Below, in pieces: positions 1 through 10,129 of a stretch of 64,000 bases of DNA (its first letter is position 1; each line of letters opens with the position of its first letter). Source of the DNA: Diphasiastrum complanatum (taxonomy: Eukaryota > Streptophyta > Lycopodiopsida > Lycopodiales > Lycopodiaceae). The stretch covers positions 1 to 64,000 of the forward strand of contig MU832129.1 of assembly GCA_029204225.1 (NCBI GenBank). Reading direction: 5' to 3'. Below the pieces are notes generated by a model that saw only the letters and a program-made list of their open reading frames with translations, was not told the origin of the DNA and did no database searches. Position numbers and translations under genes: made by a program.

Positions 1-131
1 TGATACTGGCTATCGACTTGCTCCAAGATTCTCGAGGATAGAGATCCTTCCATTCGAAGATTTTCCTGAATCTCAGTCCCTGACCTTTGCTCTTTTATGT
101 GTTCAGATAGATGCCGTTGGGTGCCCTTCCA
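1..131 (-). CDS. EXA1: EXA1-like coding trace at the left edge
   Basis: On the minus strand an open frame reads [20 protein letters not shown], then [17 protein letters not shown], and reaches base 1. It is hydrophilic and in keeping with the Gln/Glu-rich tail of this family, but its frame differs from the block that ends at 195. It probably belongs to the same gene, whose 3' end lies outside the window. Confidence 0.4.
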
Positions 132-3100
132 TCATTGAGGCTCCAGAAAAGGATAAAGTCTTTCAAGAAGGAACATCACTAGGTTGAGAGACTTCTACAG
201 TGCCTCGGCTATCTGAAGCCAATGTCTCAAAACCATATCCTCTCTGTGCCTCACCTGGTTGTCCCTGAAAATGAACAATTGTGGAAGGCCCAACTGTTCT
301 ATATGAGGTTGCTGTTGGTGCCACGACTCAAATGAGTGCATGTTAGTTGAAGCCTGTGTCCGCACAAATTCTCCAAATTGATCAACCTCCCAAACTCCAG
401 AGATGCGTCTTTCACCAAGAGTTTGATGTCCCAATCCAGGTCGATTGTACTGCTGCCTCAATCTATTGTCTTCCTGCCTATTTTGAATATGATGCTCCAA
501 TTCAAGCTCTGGCTGATGCCTCAGGAGCATTAGCTGCTCTAAAGAAGAAACATTGCCAGTAATTGGCTGATGAATCGAAGGTCCGTCATTTTGGATGGCA
601 TCTTGGAAGTGTTGATGAAGCATAGGCTGGCCAGCAAGCCCAACATTTGACATAGCAGACGGTGCATGCCGGTAGTCATAGGCAGGAACTTGTTGACGTG
701 CGTGCAGTAGCTGCTGTAGTAAGACTTCTGGAGGCAATTGCTGCTGCAACCTCAAAAGTTGATCTAACACTGAAGCTGAGGGGGAAACTGGTAAGCAGGC
801 TGTTGCTGACGGTGTTGTAGCACATTCATACTTGTAAATCTTCGCCCTGCCTTTGGTTCTGGATTTGATCAGGTGAATATCTTGAATAATGCGGCTGCTG
901 CTGCTGCGGCACTGTTGGAGTGACAGCCATACTGAGAGTGGATCTGTTGCAACTTTTGATGCTGCAATTGTTCTAGTTGTTGACTATGTAAGCTATCAAG
1001 AGCATTTGAAGCAAAGAGTGTGTTGACATCTCAGCATGTAACAAATTTGGCCGAATGCCTGGATCACTATGAGGTTGTCCAAAAGCAAGTTCACTTCCAG
1101 ATGTACCCGGTAAAAGACAGTGAATTTTCTGTAATCCTAGAGTTCGAACTCATTGGTGTTACTTCAGATAATCTTTCAGAGGTCCAAACCTCCTCTTCTC
1201 TTTGAGGCCACAACATTGAGAGTGGTCCTGGTAAGGGATGCTGACCGATTTCGTGAGCATCAGAACCCACTTGTGAAAATGGCTTTCGGCCATTTATAGA
1301 GGATCCATTCAAGTTGATTTCACCACCATGAGAATACATCACCACTGGTTCAACAGATGATTCTGTTAAGGTACAGCAAAGATGCAAATCAGTATTAGGA
1401 ATCCATTATCAATCACAAGAAGGACAAAGGTATAGCTTGCAAACATAATTGCCCAGGAAAATGCTCTTGCACAAAATCATAAGTAAATTATCTAAAACCC
1501 TAGTAAGGTGAATCAAGTAAAAGCAAGAGAAAAGTTAAACAACAAAGTCAGAAAGTCTGGCCAGTCAATGTTCAACAAAACACTAGACTTTTGGGCAGTG
1601 CTCAATGTAAAGCATGACAGTAGAAACTAACAATTGATTATTGAGACGTCCTACTTTCAGCAAGGGTAACAAACTCAAATAGGCCGACCAATGTCATGTG
1701 ATAGAAAGTAAACAGTCAATCTTTTCTCAATGTTGAAAATGACCGTAAGAATTTAATCATAGAGCATAAAGGTCCTACTCTACTTTAAGCAGTCAAGAGA
1801 TTATCCAAGAACATAGAAAATATCTATGAACTTGCAAAGATAAATGGCTAGTTCTTAAGTTGGTTGTACAAGACAGTAAAAAAGGAGCACCTTGCATCGT
1901 TTTACCTGACTCTGTGAAGTCGAAGCAGGTATCCCTGCCAGAACAATTGGCTTTATCTTGCATCAAGATTTTGGAAAGCCCAAAATTGGACACACCTTCC
2001 CAAATTCTTCCTTCTTCACATGAACTACATCAATTTCTGGTCCAGTATATCCCATAGTTAGTTGAGTCGATTGGGCAGAGATGACATCAGCATCCGCTTT
2101 GGTAACTGAATCCAAGTGATCTTCAGCCAGCTTGATGGAATCAAAGCCAGGAGGAACTTTAAACTTTGGCTTCAAGTGCGGCATCACAGTTCCCAGTGGA
2201 ACAAAAGAACTCCTTTCAGGAGCACTAGCAAGCCGAACTTGCAGATCGATACTAAAGAAACCAGCCTCAAACCATCCAATTATGTCTTCACCACTAAAGG
2301 GTCCTTGTACAACACCGTGAGGGTCAATGTAAAGCAGAAAAAGCTCCTCTGGTGGTGTAGACCGGGTTGCTGCTCTAACAATGTCCTGAGTAGCTGCTTG
2401 ACTTTTATATGAAGCATCAATAGTTTCCAATAACTCTGTGCTCTTTTCAGACTTTCCAAATGTTTTTCCCACGAAATTTGAGAATTCCTTTCTAACAGTA
2501 GGTGTCTCCTTTGTTTCCTGAGCTGATGCATTGACTGCAAACTGCTCTTGTGTTTTCTGTACCTCATCCATATTTTCAAGCTTCAATGGTTTGTCTTCGT
2601 CTTCCATAAAGGAAATCTCTTCTACTTTAGCACGTCGCAGCTTATGGTCATCCTGATGTGCAAGAAGATCACCTTTCCGACTATTTCCATCTTTTGAAAT
2701 GCCAAATGTCTCTTGTTCTAATTTGCTTCTTCTCCAATTACCGTCACTTCGACTAAAGCCATCCCTTTTCCGATTTGTGTCCTCATTTGGAACTATCTCA
2801 GTACTTTCTTCGCCCAAGTGACTTCTCCTTTGAGATACATCTCTTCCAGCTGAATAAAAACAAATTTTGTTGGCTCTTAGGTAGAACAACAAAACTATAA
2901 CAAACAACAGACTTATGCCTAAGGGGGGCGAACTAAAATCTCAGTTCAAGTGATTAAACACATAAAAAAAGTTAGAGGCTTGTCCCCCAATAAGTAAGAT
3001 GAAAAGCAAAAGTATTTGAACAAAACTTTAGAAGCACAATAAATTCTGGGCCTTTATGAGGCTTACAAGCTCGTCTTCAGAAACTTGTGTAACCATTTGT

Positions 3101-6100
3101 TGTGAAATTTTTTAAAGTTTAAACAACTTTCAGACTCGAGTTCAAAGTTCAAACCAAAGATTGTTTCACCAATAATAGAAAACACTAGCCAAATGTTCCA
3201 ACTTTTATAGCAAAACTATATCTACAATTACATAGATGGTGATTCTAAAATAGTATCTGAACTCAACAGAATAGACATGCAATCTTTAGTTTTGAAATCT
3301 ACTCACAAAAGTCTTCGAACATCATCTCCATCATGCATAAGTTGATCGGGTTACACACCAGTGTGATTTTTTTATTCAAACCAAAGATTGTTTAGGCCAA
3401 TAATAGAAAACATTAGAAAAATCATCCAACTTCTATAACAGGAATATATCTACACGTTGAGTCTAGGATAGTACCCAAACTTAACAGAGAAGACATGCAA
3501 TCTTTACTGATGGAGTCTTTGAAAATCACTTCACCATGCATAAGTTGACCAGTTTATATACATGAGTCAGACCGAATACAATAGTAAACTAGCATGAATT
3601 CCACATTGTGGATATTCGATTCTTCGAACCAAAACTTCAAGTTTTGAAAAAAGTTGTGCATGTTATAGATCCCAAAAGTACGGATCTGAAAATGGTTCAG
3701 AGTAAGTACTTGACAATTCACAATTTTGCATTGACTGGGCTCCACTTCAATGACTTGTGCCAAAGAGCAGAGACACCGGAAGCTTCCTAACAGTGATCTA
3801 ATAACACAATTACAATTACATCTCAAGAGGGAGGTATCTATCCCAGGCAGTTTCAACAAGGTTGAATCAGCCCTTAAAGATCCCAAAGTTGGATCCTCAA
3901 AGGCAAAACTCCTTGACTATACAAATGTTATAGGTCCCAAAAGTACGGATCTGAAAATGGTTCACAGTAAGTACTTGACAATTCACAATTTTGCATTGAC
4001 TGGGCTCCACTTCAATGACTTGTGCCAAAGAGCAGAGACACCGGAAGCTTCCTAACAGTGATCTAATAACACAATTACAATTACATCTCAAGAGGGAGGT
4101 ATCTATCCCAGGCAGTTTCAACAAGGTTGAATCAGCCCTTAAAGATCCCAAAGTTGGATCCTCAAAAGGCAAAAATCCTTGACTATACAAACACATGACG
4201 TAACAGCTATTAAAGGTTAGGAATCTTCACCATCAAGTCGTGTTGGTGCTCCTTTTATGGAAGGACCAAATTTAAGAGAACCTGCATCTTGTGGCATTGT
4301 GAGATTCTCGAAGGCAAGAGAGTCCCCTCGTGCTTCAGCAGAACCAAATGAGTCAAAAAATGCAGTCTCTTTTCTGCTCTCCAAAACTCCATCTTTTCCA
4401 CCTATCAAGTTAGTATCAACACAAAAGTTGTTAGTCACATCTCCTACATTCCATAAGCCTTGACAGACAAAACCCCCAACTAAGATGTGATAGACGTAGT
4501 TATTGAGCAAACATCCCCACTGGAAAATTACAGGATAGCAATTGAATTTTGGTGACTGATTATATTAGGCATACCAATAACCTTGCCAGCATGCCCATGA
4601 GATCTAGAATCTTCATGACCTCTATAGTTTGCTCCCTCTTTAGCAACAGCATGGGCTGCTCCACTGCCCACAATATCTCCTTTGTGAATCCCTTCAAGTA
4701 CAGCCTAATGAAACCACCAGTAAGAGGACTTACATAATAATAAGTCTTGGTCAACCTCATCAAAACATCATCTGCAATCTCTTCAGTGTAGTAGCACTTT
4801 AAATCTTGAATGATGCATTGCCAAGAACATGTCAAAGAAAGACCAGCCTTGCCAAAAGTAGTATCTTATTGCAAAAAAGGCAGCAAAATCTGTAAAATAA
4901 ATCTTCGGAACAGATTCCTAGGAGATTCAGCGGAATAAGTTCAATCTCAAAAGCTTGTGACAATTAACTACGGACAGTGAGTGTTTGCCATGATCCACAA
5001 AAGAGGGCACTTACACTGCACAATAAGAAGGCTACACCCAAGATAAACTGACATGACATTTCAAACACTTCAATTGACAGAGATTGCCTTTATGAAAGCT
5101 TCGTATCAGATTATTACCAATGAAATATATTCAACAAAATTCCAAATCACTCAGACACAGATTATGCATAAATTACCTCTTCCTCAACACTGCACAATAA
5201 GAAGGCTACACCCAAGATAAACTGACATGACATTGCAAACACTTCAATTGACAGAGATTGCCTTTATGAAAGCTTCGTATCAGATTATTACCAATGAAAT
5301 ATATTCAACAAAATTCCAAATCACTCAAACACAGATTATGCATAAATTACCTCTTCCTCAAGGTCAGGTATGATTAAAGCCAGTGGTTCCAAAGGCTCTG
5401 CTTGGGTAAGTTGATGAGTTTCAATAAATCCACTTGGATACTTGGTAAAGGACGAGGCTGAAGAAACTTTCCGGTAAACATCAACGACCGTTGCCCTTGG
5501 ATATTGGAACATACCATTTTGCAATGCAGGTGTTCTACCTGAACTCGCATCCACTTTATCTAATAAAGGTACAGCTCCAATGACTCCCGTAAGCTTTGAT
5601 AAAGGACTATGAAGTAGACTCCCAGTGGGACTAGCTCGCCCACGTCCTACAGTAGATCCAACAGAACCTTCACCTCGACCTTTGCCAACACCAAACCCTG
5701 GTGCAAACTTGGGCGGTATACTTCCTGACGAAGTAACTTCAGGCCGTCCTCTGTTAGAAAATGATGGAGGGCGCCAGACACGATCTCGGGATAGATCTTT
5801 CTCGCGATCAGCATCCTTAACGCTGGTCAGAGCTGGTGCATGCCTATCACGATAAGTGTCTCCTTCCTTCTCAGGATCGGACCACTTTTCTTTCCGAAAA
5901 GTGGTCTCCTTATCGTCAGGACCCCAACGAGTGCTCCACTTCGCATCACGTCGGGCCTCATAATTTAGATCGCGACTTCCAGTATCAGACCAGCGATCAG
6001 AGGAAGATCGTCTAACCTCTGCTGCCTCTCTAGCTGATGAAATTTCGGGCCACCGATCCTCCCGTCGAGTGTCTGCCAGATCTCTTTCTCCTTCCTTCCA

Positions 6101-7734
6101 GCGATCTCGACGAGGGACCGGACCACTTTCTCTTTCCTCTTCACGCCAGTGGTCTCGACGCCCACTTTCAGATTCGGACATAGTTCGCCAAAACTCTTTT
6201 TTCTTTTCAGAATCACGGGCTTCATCGCTTCGCCAGTGCTCTCTATTTGTAACATCATAATTTCCAATGCCAGGGGTACGCGGAGAGTCCTGCAAATCAG
6301 GAAACAGTCAGTATGAGATAATCGCTGAATATGATGCTAGAACTCTTATAATAAAACTTTGTACTAGCAATATCAATCTATATGACCATCAATGCCTACA
6401 AAATAAAATAGCTCCACCCAAGAGACGATATCGGGCCTTTTGCAACTCCGGTAGCCCTTTTGTTACCTTGGAGCTCCTCCACGTGCCATCCTCTGAGTTT
6501 TTGTAAACAAAAAAAAACCCCGAATTTCTAGTACAAACGCTGCGAAGCTTCAGTAGCTCAGGGTACCCAAATTTCCAGACCAGAATTTAGCACTTAGAAA
6601 GTAGCGGCTGAGATATTAAAAACCAAATAAAAAATCTGTAGCCTGTCATAAGTTCTATGATTTCCAAGACTTCATCTCTTTTGAAGCTTTTCTGCTCCAA
6701 CATCTTGCAATGTTCACAAAAGCCAGATAAACTAGAGATACTTTTGGTTGTGTCACAGTATAGACTTCATGGGTAAAACAGTCATGTAGGACTGAAGTAG
6801 TAGACAAACTCCTGCATGACCGTCAGTACTCAGTGCTCAATTAACATTGATAAAGAAAAGGAAAATCCCTTCTTTGCCAGACCGTTGGATTGACAAGTCC
6901 TACTACACAGACTATCTGGAATACTAAGGTCCAAAAATTTCAAAAGTTTCAGCACTAACTACAGGCCAAGAACGTACCCCAACAGGGACTGAATGCTTGC
7001 TTTCACCTGGTTTTGACAAGAGCCACTGGGGAGAGAGAGGAAGGGTGCTCTCTGAAAACGGTGGATCTGTCAAAAAACAACAAAAATATTACATGCAAGT
7101 CATTTCATTGATGCTAAATCACCCTCAAACAAAACACAAAAAGCCAAAGCAAATACTAAATGCAATGTGCCAATCCACAAAACAAATGAAAGCCGTGAGA
7201 CAATACCTAGAGTTACCCACTAATACCAAGTACCGACTTAGTATGATGTAAAAATCACAATTTGCTTCTGCTCATCAAGGACTCGATGTTTGTTTTGTAG
7301 GATGACAGCCCTCTTCACAAGGAATTAGAGCTATTTCCAGTAACCTCTTTTTTCACTACTTTAGGGTTTTTCGTAAGTTCAAATCTAGTGCTGAACTTTG
7401 CTAGCTCAAAATTTTACCTTTTGCACGCAATAATCTTTTATTTGCATGTCAAATTTCAGTGTCAAAGTAGTGGAGCGTAACATCACCTATTGATTTTCGA
7501 ACAGGAAAGTTAATGAACACACCACAGAATCCCGTCCTGTACCAAAAGGTATGACGTACATACAAAGCTAGTTAATATATTTTTACTTTCTTCATTTTGG
7601 GAACCAAAAAACCACAAATTTGTGGAGAAGAAATGAAAATATGTTCACTCAGAACTGCTAAATTGGCGGGAAGAAAACATTTTGTACCACTACCTAATCA
7701 CCTTAAAAAAATTGATTCAGCACAACTTAAAGAG

Positions 7735-7774
<40 letters not shown>

Positions 7775-9678
7775 ACGTTGGCGCTTATTGGCACGGGGAC
7801 AACTTTGGCCCCGTTCCAGTCGTGAATTAACACGTGGAGTCCGGGCAGGGACATGAATCCGTGCAAACCAGGACCCCACTGTGCCGCAAAACAACTGGCG
7901 TCGGGCCGGCAGCCGGGACCAGGGTGCCGGGACCCAATGTCCCAGCGCCACCCTCTAACGCGAGCCGGGGCGCTGGCGCCACCTGGCGCCGGGACCACCT
8001 GGCACCAGGACCACCCCCACCACAGGCGCCGGGTTTTCCGGCGCACACCTGGCGCCGGGACCTCCAGGGCGCCGGAAGAGACCGGAGCGCACACACACAC
8101 GCACATGGGAGACATTTGCACAAAAACAGAATTTAAAGAGGATCAAGACACAAAAATGGTAGTACAGAATTTAAAGAGGATCAAGACACAAAAATGGCCT
8201 GTACTACCTCTAATCTAAACTCTCTTTTGGATTTTGGTGGGCCATTCAGCCTCTTTTTCTTGGTTTTTGCTGTTTCTTCTCTTCAAAAGCTCTTTAGCTC
8301 CTCTTGCTTGGCTATTTGGCCAGCTAACTAGCAGAGGAAAGTTGTACCTAAGTGGAGCCTTGAACCACTCAAAGAACTATCTAACACCATCCTCTAGATA
8401 ATGCTATGGATGACGACCTTAAAGCCTTCCCAAAAAGCGAAGGAGTCAAGCAGACGAGTGATTTACAAAAATGGGTGGGTTCATTTTATGATAGTGCATG
8501 CCTTTCCTTCAAGATATTCAATGTCCAAATCATAAGATTGGACCTACGGCAACCAGCTCTTTTGCTTATCATTCAATTGCTTTTGTCTCAAAAAATATTT
8601 CAAACTGTGATGGTCACTTTTAATCAAGAATTTAGAACCATATAATAGTGTCGCCATATCTTGAGGGCGTGCACAATTGCCAACATCTCCTTATCATGAG
8701 TACGATATGATGCTTCCTTGTTAGTGAGTTTCCTACTTTCATATGTACACTAGTATACATGAACATGTTCCAATCTTGAAGGTCACTCAACCATGAGTGT
8801 AATCCCTAGATAATGCTTTCTTTAGCTCAATTATTAAGTTTTAATTCTTATGTATGCTTTTTCCACAAACATGCAAATAGACCATGTTGTCCCCCCTATT
8901 CCTTTCATTAAATAGCATAATCCTCACCAGATTGTCAAGTTTTGTAATCTAAAGTTCATACATATATATATCCTCAAATGCAATGATGAGATTTCCAATA
9001 GAAGATTAGTTCGTCTCAATTGACCAACGAAATTTTTTATTGGTAAAGCCAACTTGTGGCGTAATCAAGCCGACAAACCCTACTCCTAAACCTATGAAGA
9101 TTCTAAGCACCTGTCAATTGCTTTCAACCTATACACATAAATGAAGGGCCTAAAATCTTGCAATGCTTATTCGCTTAGTGATACTTAGCTTGGCAATTAC
9201 GTGCTTCACCTGAAAAATTTCATCCCTACAGCAGATTATTGGAAGCTGGAAAACTAGCCCAGGATTTTACGTAGGTGGCTTGGACATTAATGTTGCCTCA
9301 AAGAGGGGAGAGTAGATATGCACAAAAACAAACACAAGAAATCTGCGACGTTATTAACTCTTCTCTAAATTAAGCAAGCATAGAGGTGGCAGCGAGATCC
9401 AAAGCAAGATAGTCACTTGGCACAAGGACCAGATCATGACAAGTATAAGGAGCCTGTGATGGAACAATTGACCGTTCATCAGGCTAAGCTAACATCAAAA
9501 TTGGACAAAATATGGTAATGCAGAGAGCAACATACCAACTCAAGCAAATCGAGTAACATTCCCATTGTAGAAAGATATGCAGAATGTGAAACATACCCCC
9601 TGGTTTCTGAATCTCCAATCGAAAGGCGCTGCCATCACGGGGAGGCCCAGCAACAACACCGGATTTGTCATCTGCCAT
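1..9678 (-). CDS. EXA1: EXA1-like GYF-domain protein gene (3' end beyond the left edge)
   Basis: This multi-exon host gene encodes a homologue of Arabidopsis EXA1 (also PSIG1/MUSE11), a cytoplasmic GYF-domain adaptor. Family knowledge: the GYF domain binds proline-rich peptides, and a YxxxxL-phi motif binds eIF4E-family proteins to repress translation, with effects on immunity and potexvirus accumulation. Seen here: exons at 9678-9597, 7066-6978, 6289-5351, 4704-4575, 4458-4231 and 2849-1996, all with GT-AG borders and matching phases, giving 774 codons. Order of parts: [13 protein letters not shown] box (about residues 38-50), repeated RRDRW-type charged stretch (about 100-180), Gly/Arg-rich part, eIF4E-binding region (about 320), GYF domain (about 655-715), then a Gln-rich tail. 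Introns are about 2530, 688, 646, 116, 1381 and 633 bp. The tail (1362-1) shows frame changes. Orthology rests on recognised motifs and motif order. Confidence 0.9.
195..1362 (-). pseudogene. EXA1: EXA1-like Gln-rich 3' exon region with frame disruptions
   Basis: After an acceptor CTTAACAG (1370-1363), family-like peptides continue, but in changing frames: [14 protein letters not shown]...GPLSMLWPQ (about 1360-1110), [20 protein letters not shown] (about 1095-1045), [20 protein letters not shown] (about 1015-950), QNQRQG then [19 protein letters not shown] (about 880-790), and [20 protein letters not shown] onward (about 776-195), which includes [20 protein letters not shown]. The SVLDQLL and WEVDQFG blocks resemble plant EXA1 C-terminal parts. 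At least four shifts of frame occur without convincing GT-AG introns between the pieces. This could be real decay of the 3' half or uncorrected indels in the assembly; several shifts sit near short homopolymers such as CCCCC at about 793. Confidence 0.65.
1996..2849 (-). CDS. EXA1: EXA1-like exon 6 (GYF domain)
   Basis: An 854-nt exon from acceptor TTTATTCAG to donor GGAAG|GTGTGT. The GYF domain lies at about 2172-2355: [20 protein letters not shown], then [20 protein letters not shown]. This carries the family's QGPF, the conserved Trp, and GFF in place of GYF, which is the plant EXA1 pattern (Arabidopsis: [18 protein letters not shown]). A PHL...PPGF proline-rich exit follows, as in the family. 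The exon ends in phase 0, whereas the next recognisable exon (1362) expects one carried base. Either a small exon is hidden in the 633-bp intron or there is an indel. Confidence 0.92.
3661..4190. repeat. 265-bp tandem duplication in intron 5 of the EXA1-like gene
   Basis: Copies at about 3661-3925 and 3926-4190 share nearly all bases, with a handful of substitutions and a one-base length difference near the end. The splice phases of exons 5 and 6 match without it, so it appears to be intronic. Each copy contains open stretches on both strands, which I regard as chance. Confidence 0.92.
4231..4458 (-). CDS. EXA1: EXA1-like exon 5
   Basis: A 228-nt exon from acceptor CTGTCAAG to donor GTGAAG at 4230. 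It encodes [12 protein letters not shown] and then an acidic, Ser-rich stretch ([18 protein letters not shown]). Its leftover base joins exon 6 as an Ala codon, so no further exon is needed in the 1381-bp intron that follows. No domain is recognised; the matching part of Arabidopsis EXA1 is also low-complexity and poorly conserved. The call rests on splice phases rather than on sequence similarity. Confidence 0.7.
4575..4704 (-). CDS. EXA1: EXA1-like exon 4
   Basis: A 130-nt exon that follows an acceptor TTCATTAG and ends before a GTATGCC donor (4574-4568). It encodes [20 protein letters not shown] and continues through a His/Arg/Gly-rich stretch. This aligns with the NVLDAIEKGKIVSSGAP region of Arabidopsis EXA1 just after the eIF4E-binding block. 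A nearer GT at 4581 would put a stop in the next exon. The 4574 donor leaves one base that joins exon 5 in frame, so that donor was chosen. Confidence 0.8.
5014..5361. repeat. 174-bp tandem duplication carrying a splice donor
   Basis: Copies at 5014-5187 and 5188-5361 differ at about two bases by eye. The copy at 5188-5361 includes the true 3' end and donor of EXA1-like exon 3. The other copy therefore places a second, identical exon end plus donor (about 5177-5187) inside intron 3. Confidence 0.93.
5351..6289 (-). CDS. EXA1: EXA1-like exon 3 (RD-rich region and eIF4E-binding region)
   Basis: A 939-nt exon (313 codons, phase 0 at both ends), with acceptor TTTGCAG just before 6289 and donor GAG|GTAATTT at 5350. 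It holds the charged RRDHW / RRDRW / RREDRW repeats, the family string [11 protein letters not shown], a Gly-rich GRGRASP stretch, and the VDVYRK...YPSGFIE...EPLALI block that in Arabidopsis contains the eIF4E-binding motif. Here the motif reads YPRATVV at 5483-5503, with Val where the YxxxxL-phi consensus has Leu. Its last 11 bases and its donor are duplicated 174 bp downstream in the transcript. Confidence 0.9.
6978..7066 (-). CDS. EXA1: EXA1-like exon 2 ([13 protein letters not shown] box)
   Basis: An 89-nt exon between an acceptor TTGACAG (7073-7067) and a donor GTACGTT (6977-6971). It encodes [21 protein letters not shown] followed by SKHSVPVG. The [12 protein letters not shown] string is nearly the same as the N-terminal box of Arabidopsis EXA1 and was the first clue to identity. 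The exon ends in phase 0, matching the start of exon 3. Confidence 0.88.
7740..7773. repeat. (GA)n microsatellite in intron 1
   Basis: An uninterrupted run of about 17 GA units. It abuts the GC-rich block that follows. Confidence 0.98.
7780..8095. repeat. GC-rich minisatellite-like block in intron 1
   Basis: A sharply GC-rich island inside an AT-rich intron. Variants of CTGGCGCCGGGACCA recur at about 7,920-8,075, mixed with GGCGCC palindromes. Its composition is unlike either flank and its edges are abrupt, so it looks inserted, but no terminal repeats or target duplication are clear. Open frames through it on both strands are what GC-rich repeats produce and are not called as genes. Confidence 0.6.
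8126..8201. repeat. 38-bp tandem duplication
   Basis: Two adjacent copies (8126-8163 and 8164-8201) of a unit starting ACAGAATTTAAAGAGGATC, immediately after the GC-rich block. The rest of the intron, about 8,200-9,590, shows nothing further that I recognise. Confidence 0.9.
9597..9678 (-). CDS. EXA1: EXA1-like exon 1 (start codon)
   Basis: Begins [13 protein letters not shown] and runs 27 codons plus one base to a donor reading g|GTATGT at 9596-9595. The start is chosen because this ATG has G at -3 and G at +4, a pyrimidine-rich leader lies upstream, and the leftover base completes an Asp codon with exon 2 so that the reading frame enters the conserved [13 protein letters not shown] box. 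An in-frame extension a few codons upstream exists but has no ATG support. Confidence 0.85.
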
Positions 9679-10000
9679 TACAAACCTAACCAATGCAACT
9701 TACAACCTGCAAGCGGGTGCAGCCAGAGCGGATCTCGCAAACCCTAGTCCAGACTGCAAACCCCCGAAAGCCGAATGCAGCACAAGCAACCAAAGATGTG
9801 GAGGGTTGTTGGCCGCAGGCAGAGAGAGCAACGCAAAATCTGATGACCTGAGGGGGCAGAGATCGCAAGGGGCGAGATGCAGATTGTAAGGCGATGGCAG
9901 AAATGGATCGAAGCGAAGAGCAGAAACGGGAACAGAAGAGAATCGAAGAGTGGAGAGCAAAAAGATCAACGAAGCACGTATATATACATAAATGAGAAGA
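9679..10000 (-). promoter_or_regulatory. EXA1-like core promoter and pyrimidine-rich leader
   Basis: A TATA-type run (gTATATATAc) lies at about 9979-9988, some 300 bp upstream of the ATG. After it comes a leader rich in CTCTTC and TTCTG. Farther upstream on the minus strand are TTC repeats (about 9998-10,023) and an AT repeat. The spacing fits a transcription start near 9,950 and a leader of about 270 bases. No specific factor site is claimed. Confidence 0.45.
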
Positions 10001-10028
10001 GAAGACGAAGAAGAAGAAGAAGAAATAT

Positions 10029-10061
<33 letters not shown>
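9998..10061. repeat. GAA-rich and (AT)n microsatellites upstream of the EXA1-like gene
   Basis: A GAA-type run (about 9998-10,023) is followed by about 15 AT units (10,032-10,061). They lie some 320-380 bp upstream of the start codon. Confidence 0.95.
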
Positions 10062-10064
<3 letters not shown>

Positions 10065-10129
10065 TTAAATGCATTGGCTTTTTCTTTTCTTTTCTCTCGG
10101 GGACGGATGGTACACATAGTCTCTCCAAG

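Noticed and set aside
3554-4196. Duplicated open frames on both strands
   Set aside because: They arise from the 265-bp tandem duplication in intron 5; splice phases of the flanking exons match without them.
7827-8218. Several overlapping open frames in the GC-rich block
   Set aside because: They are open on both strands and in several frames because stop codons are rare in GC-rich repeats; no domain is seen and the block lies in an intron.
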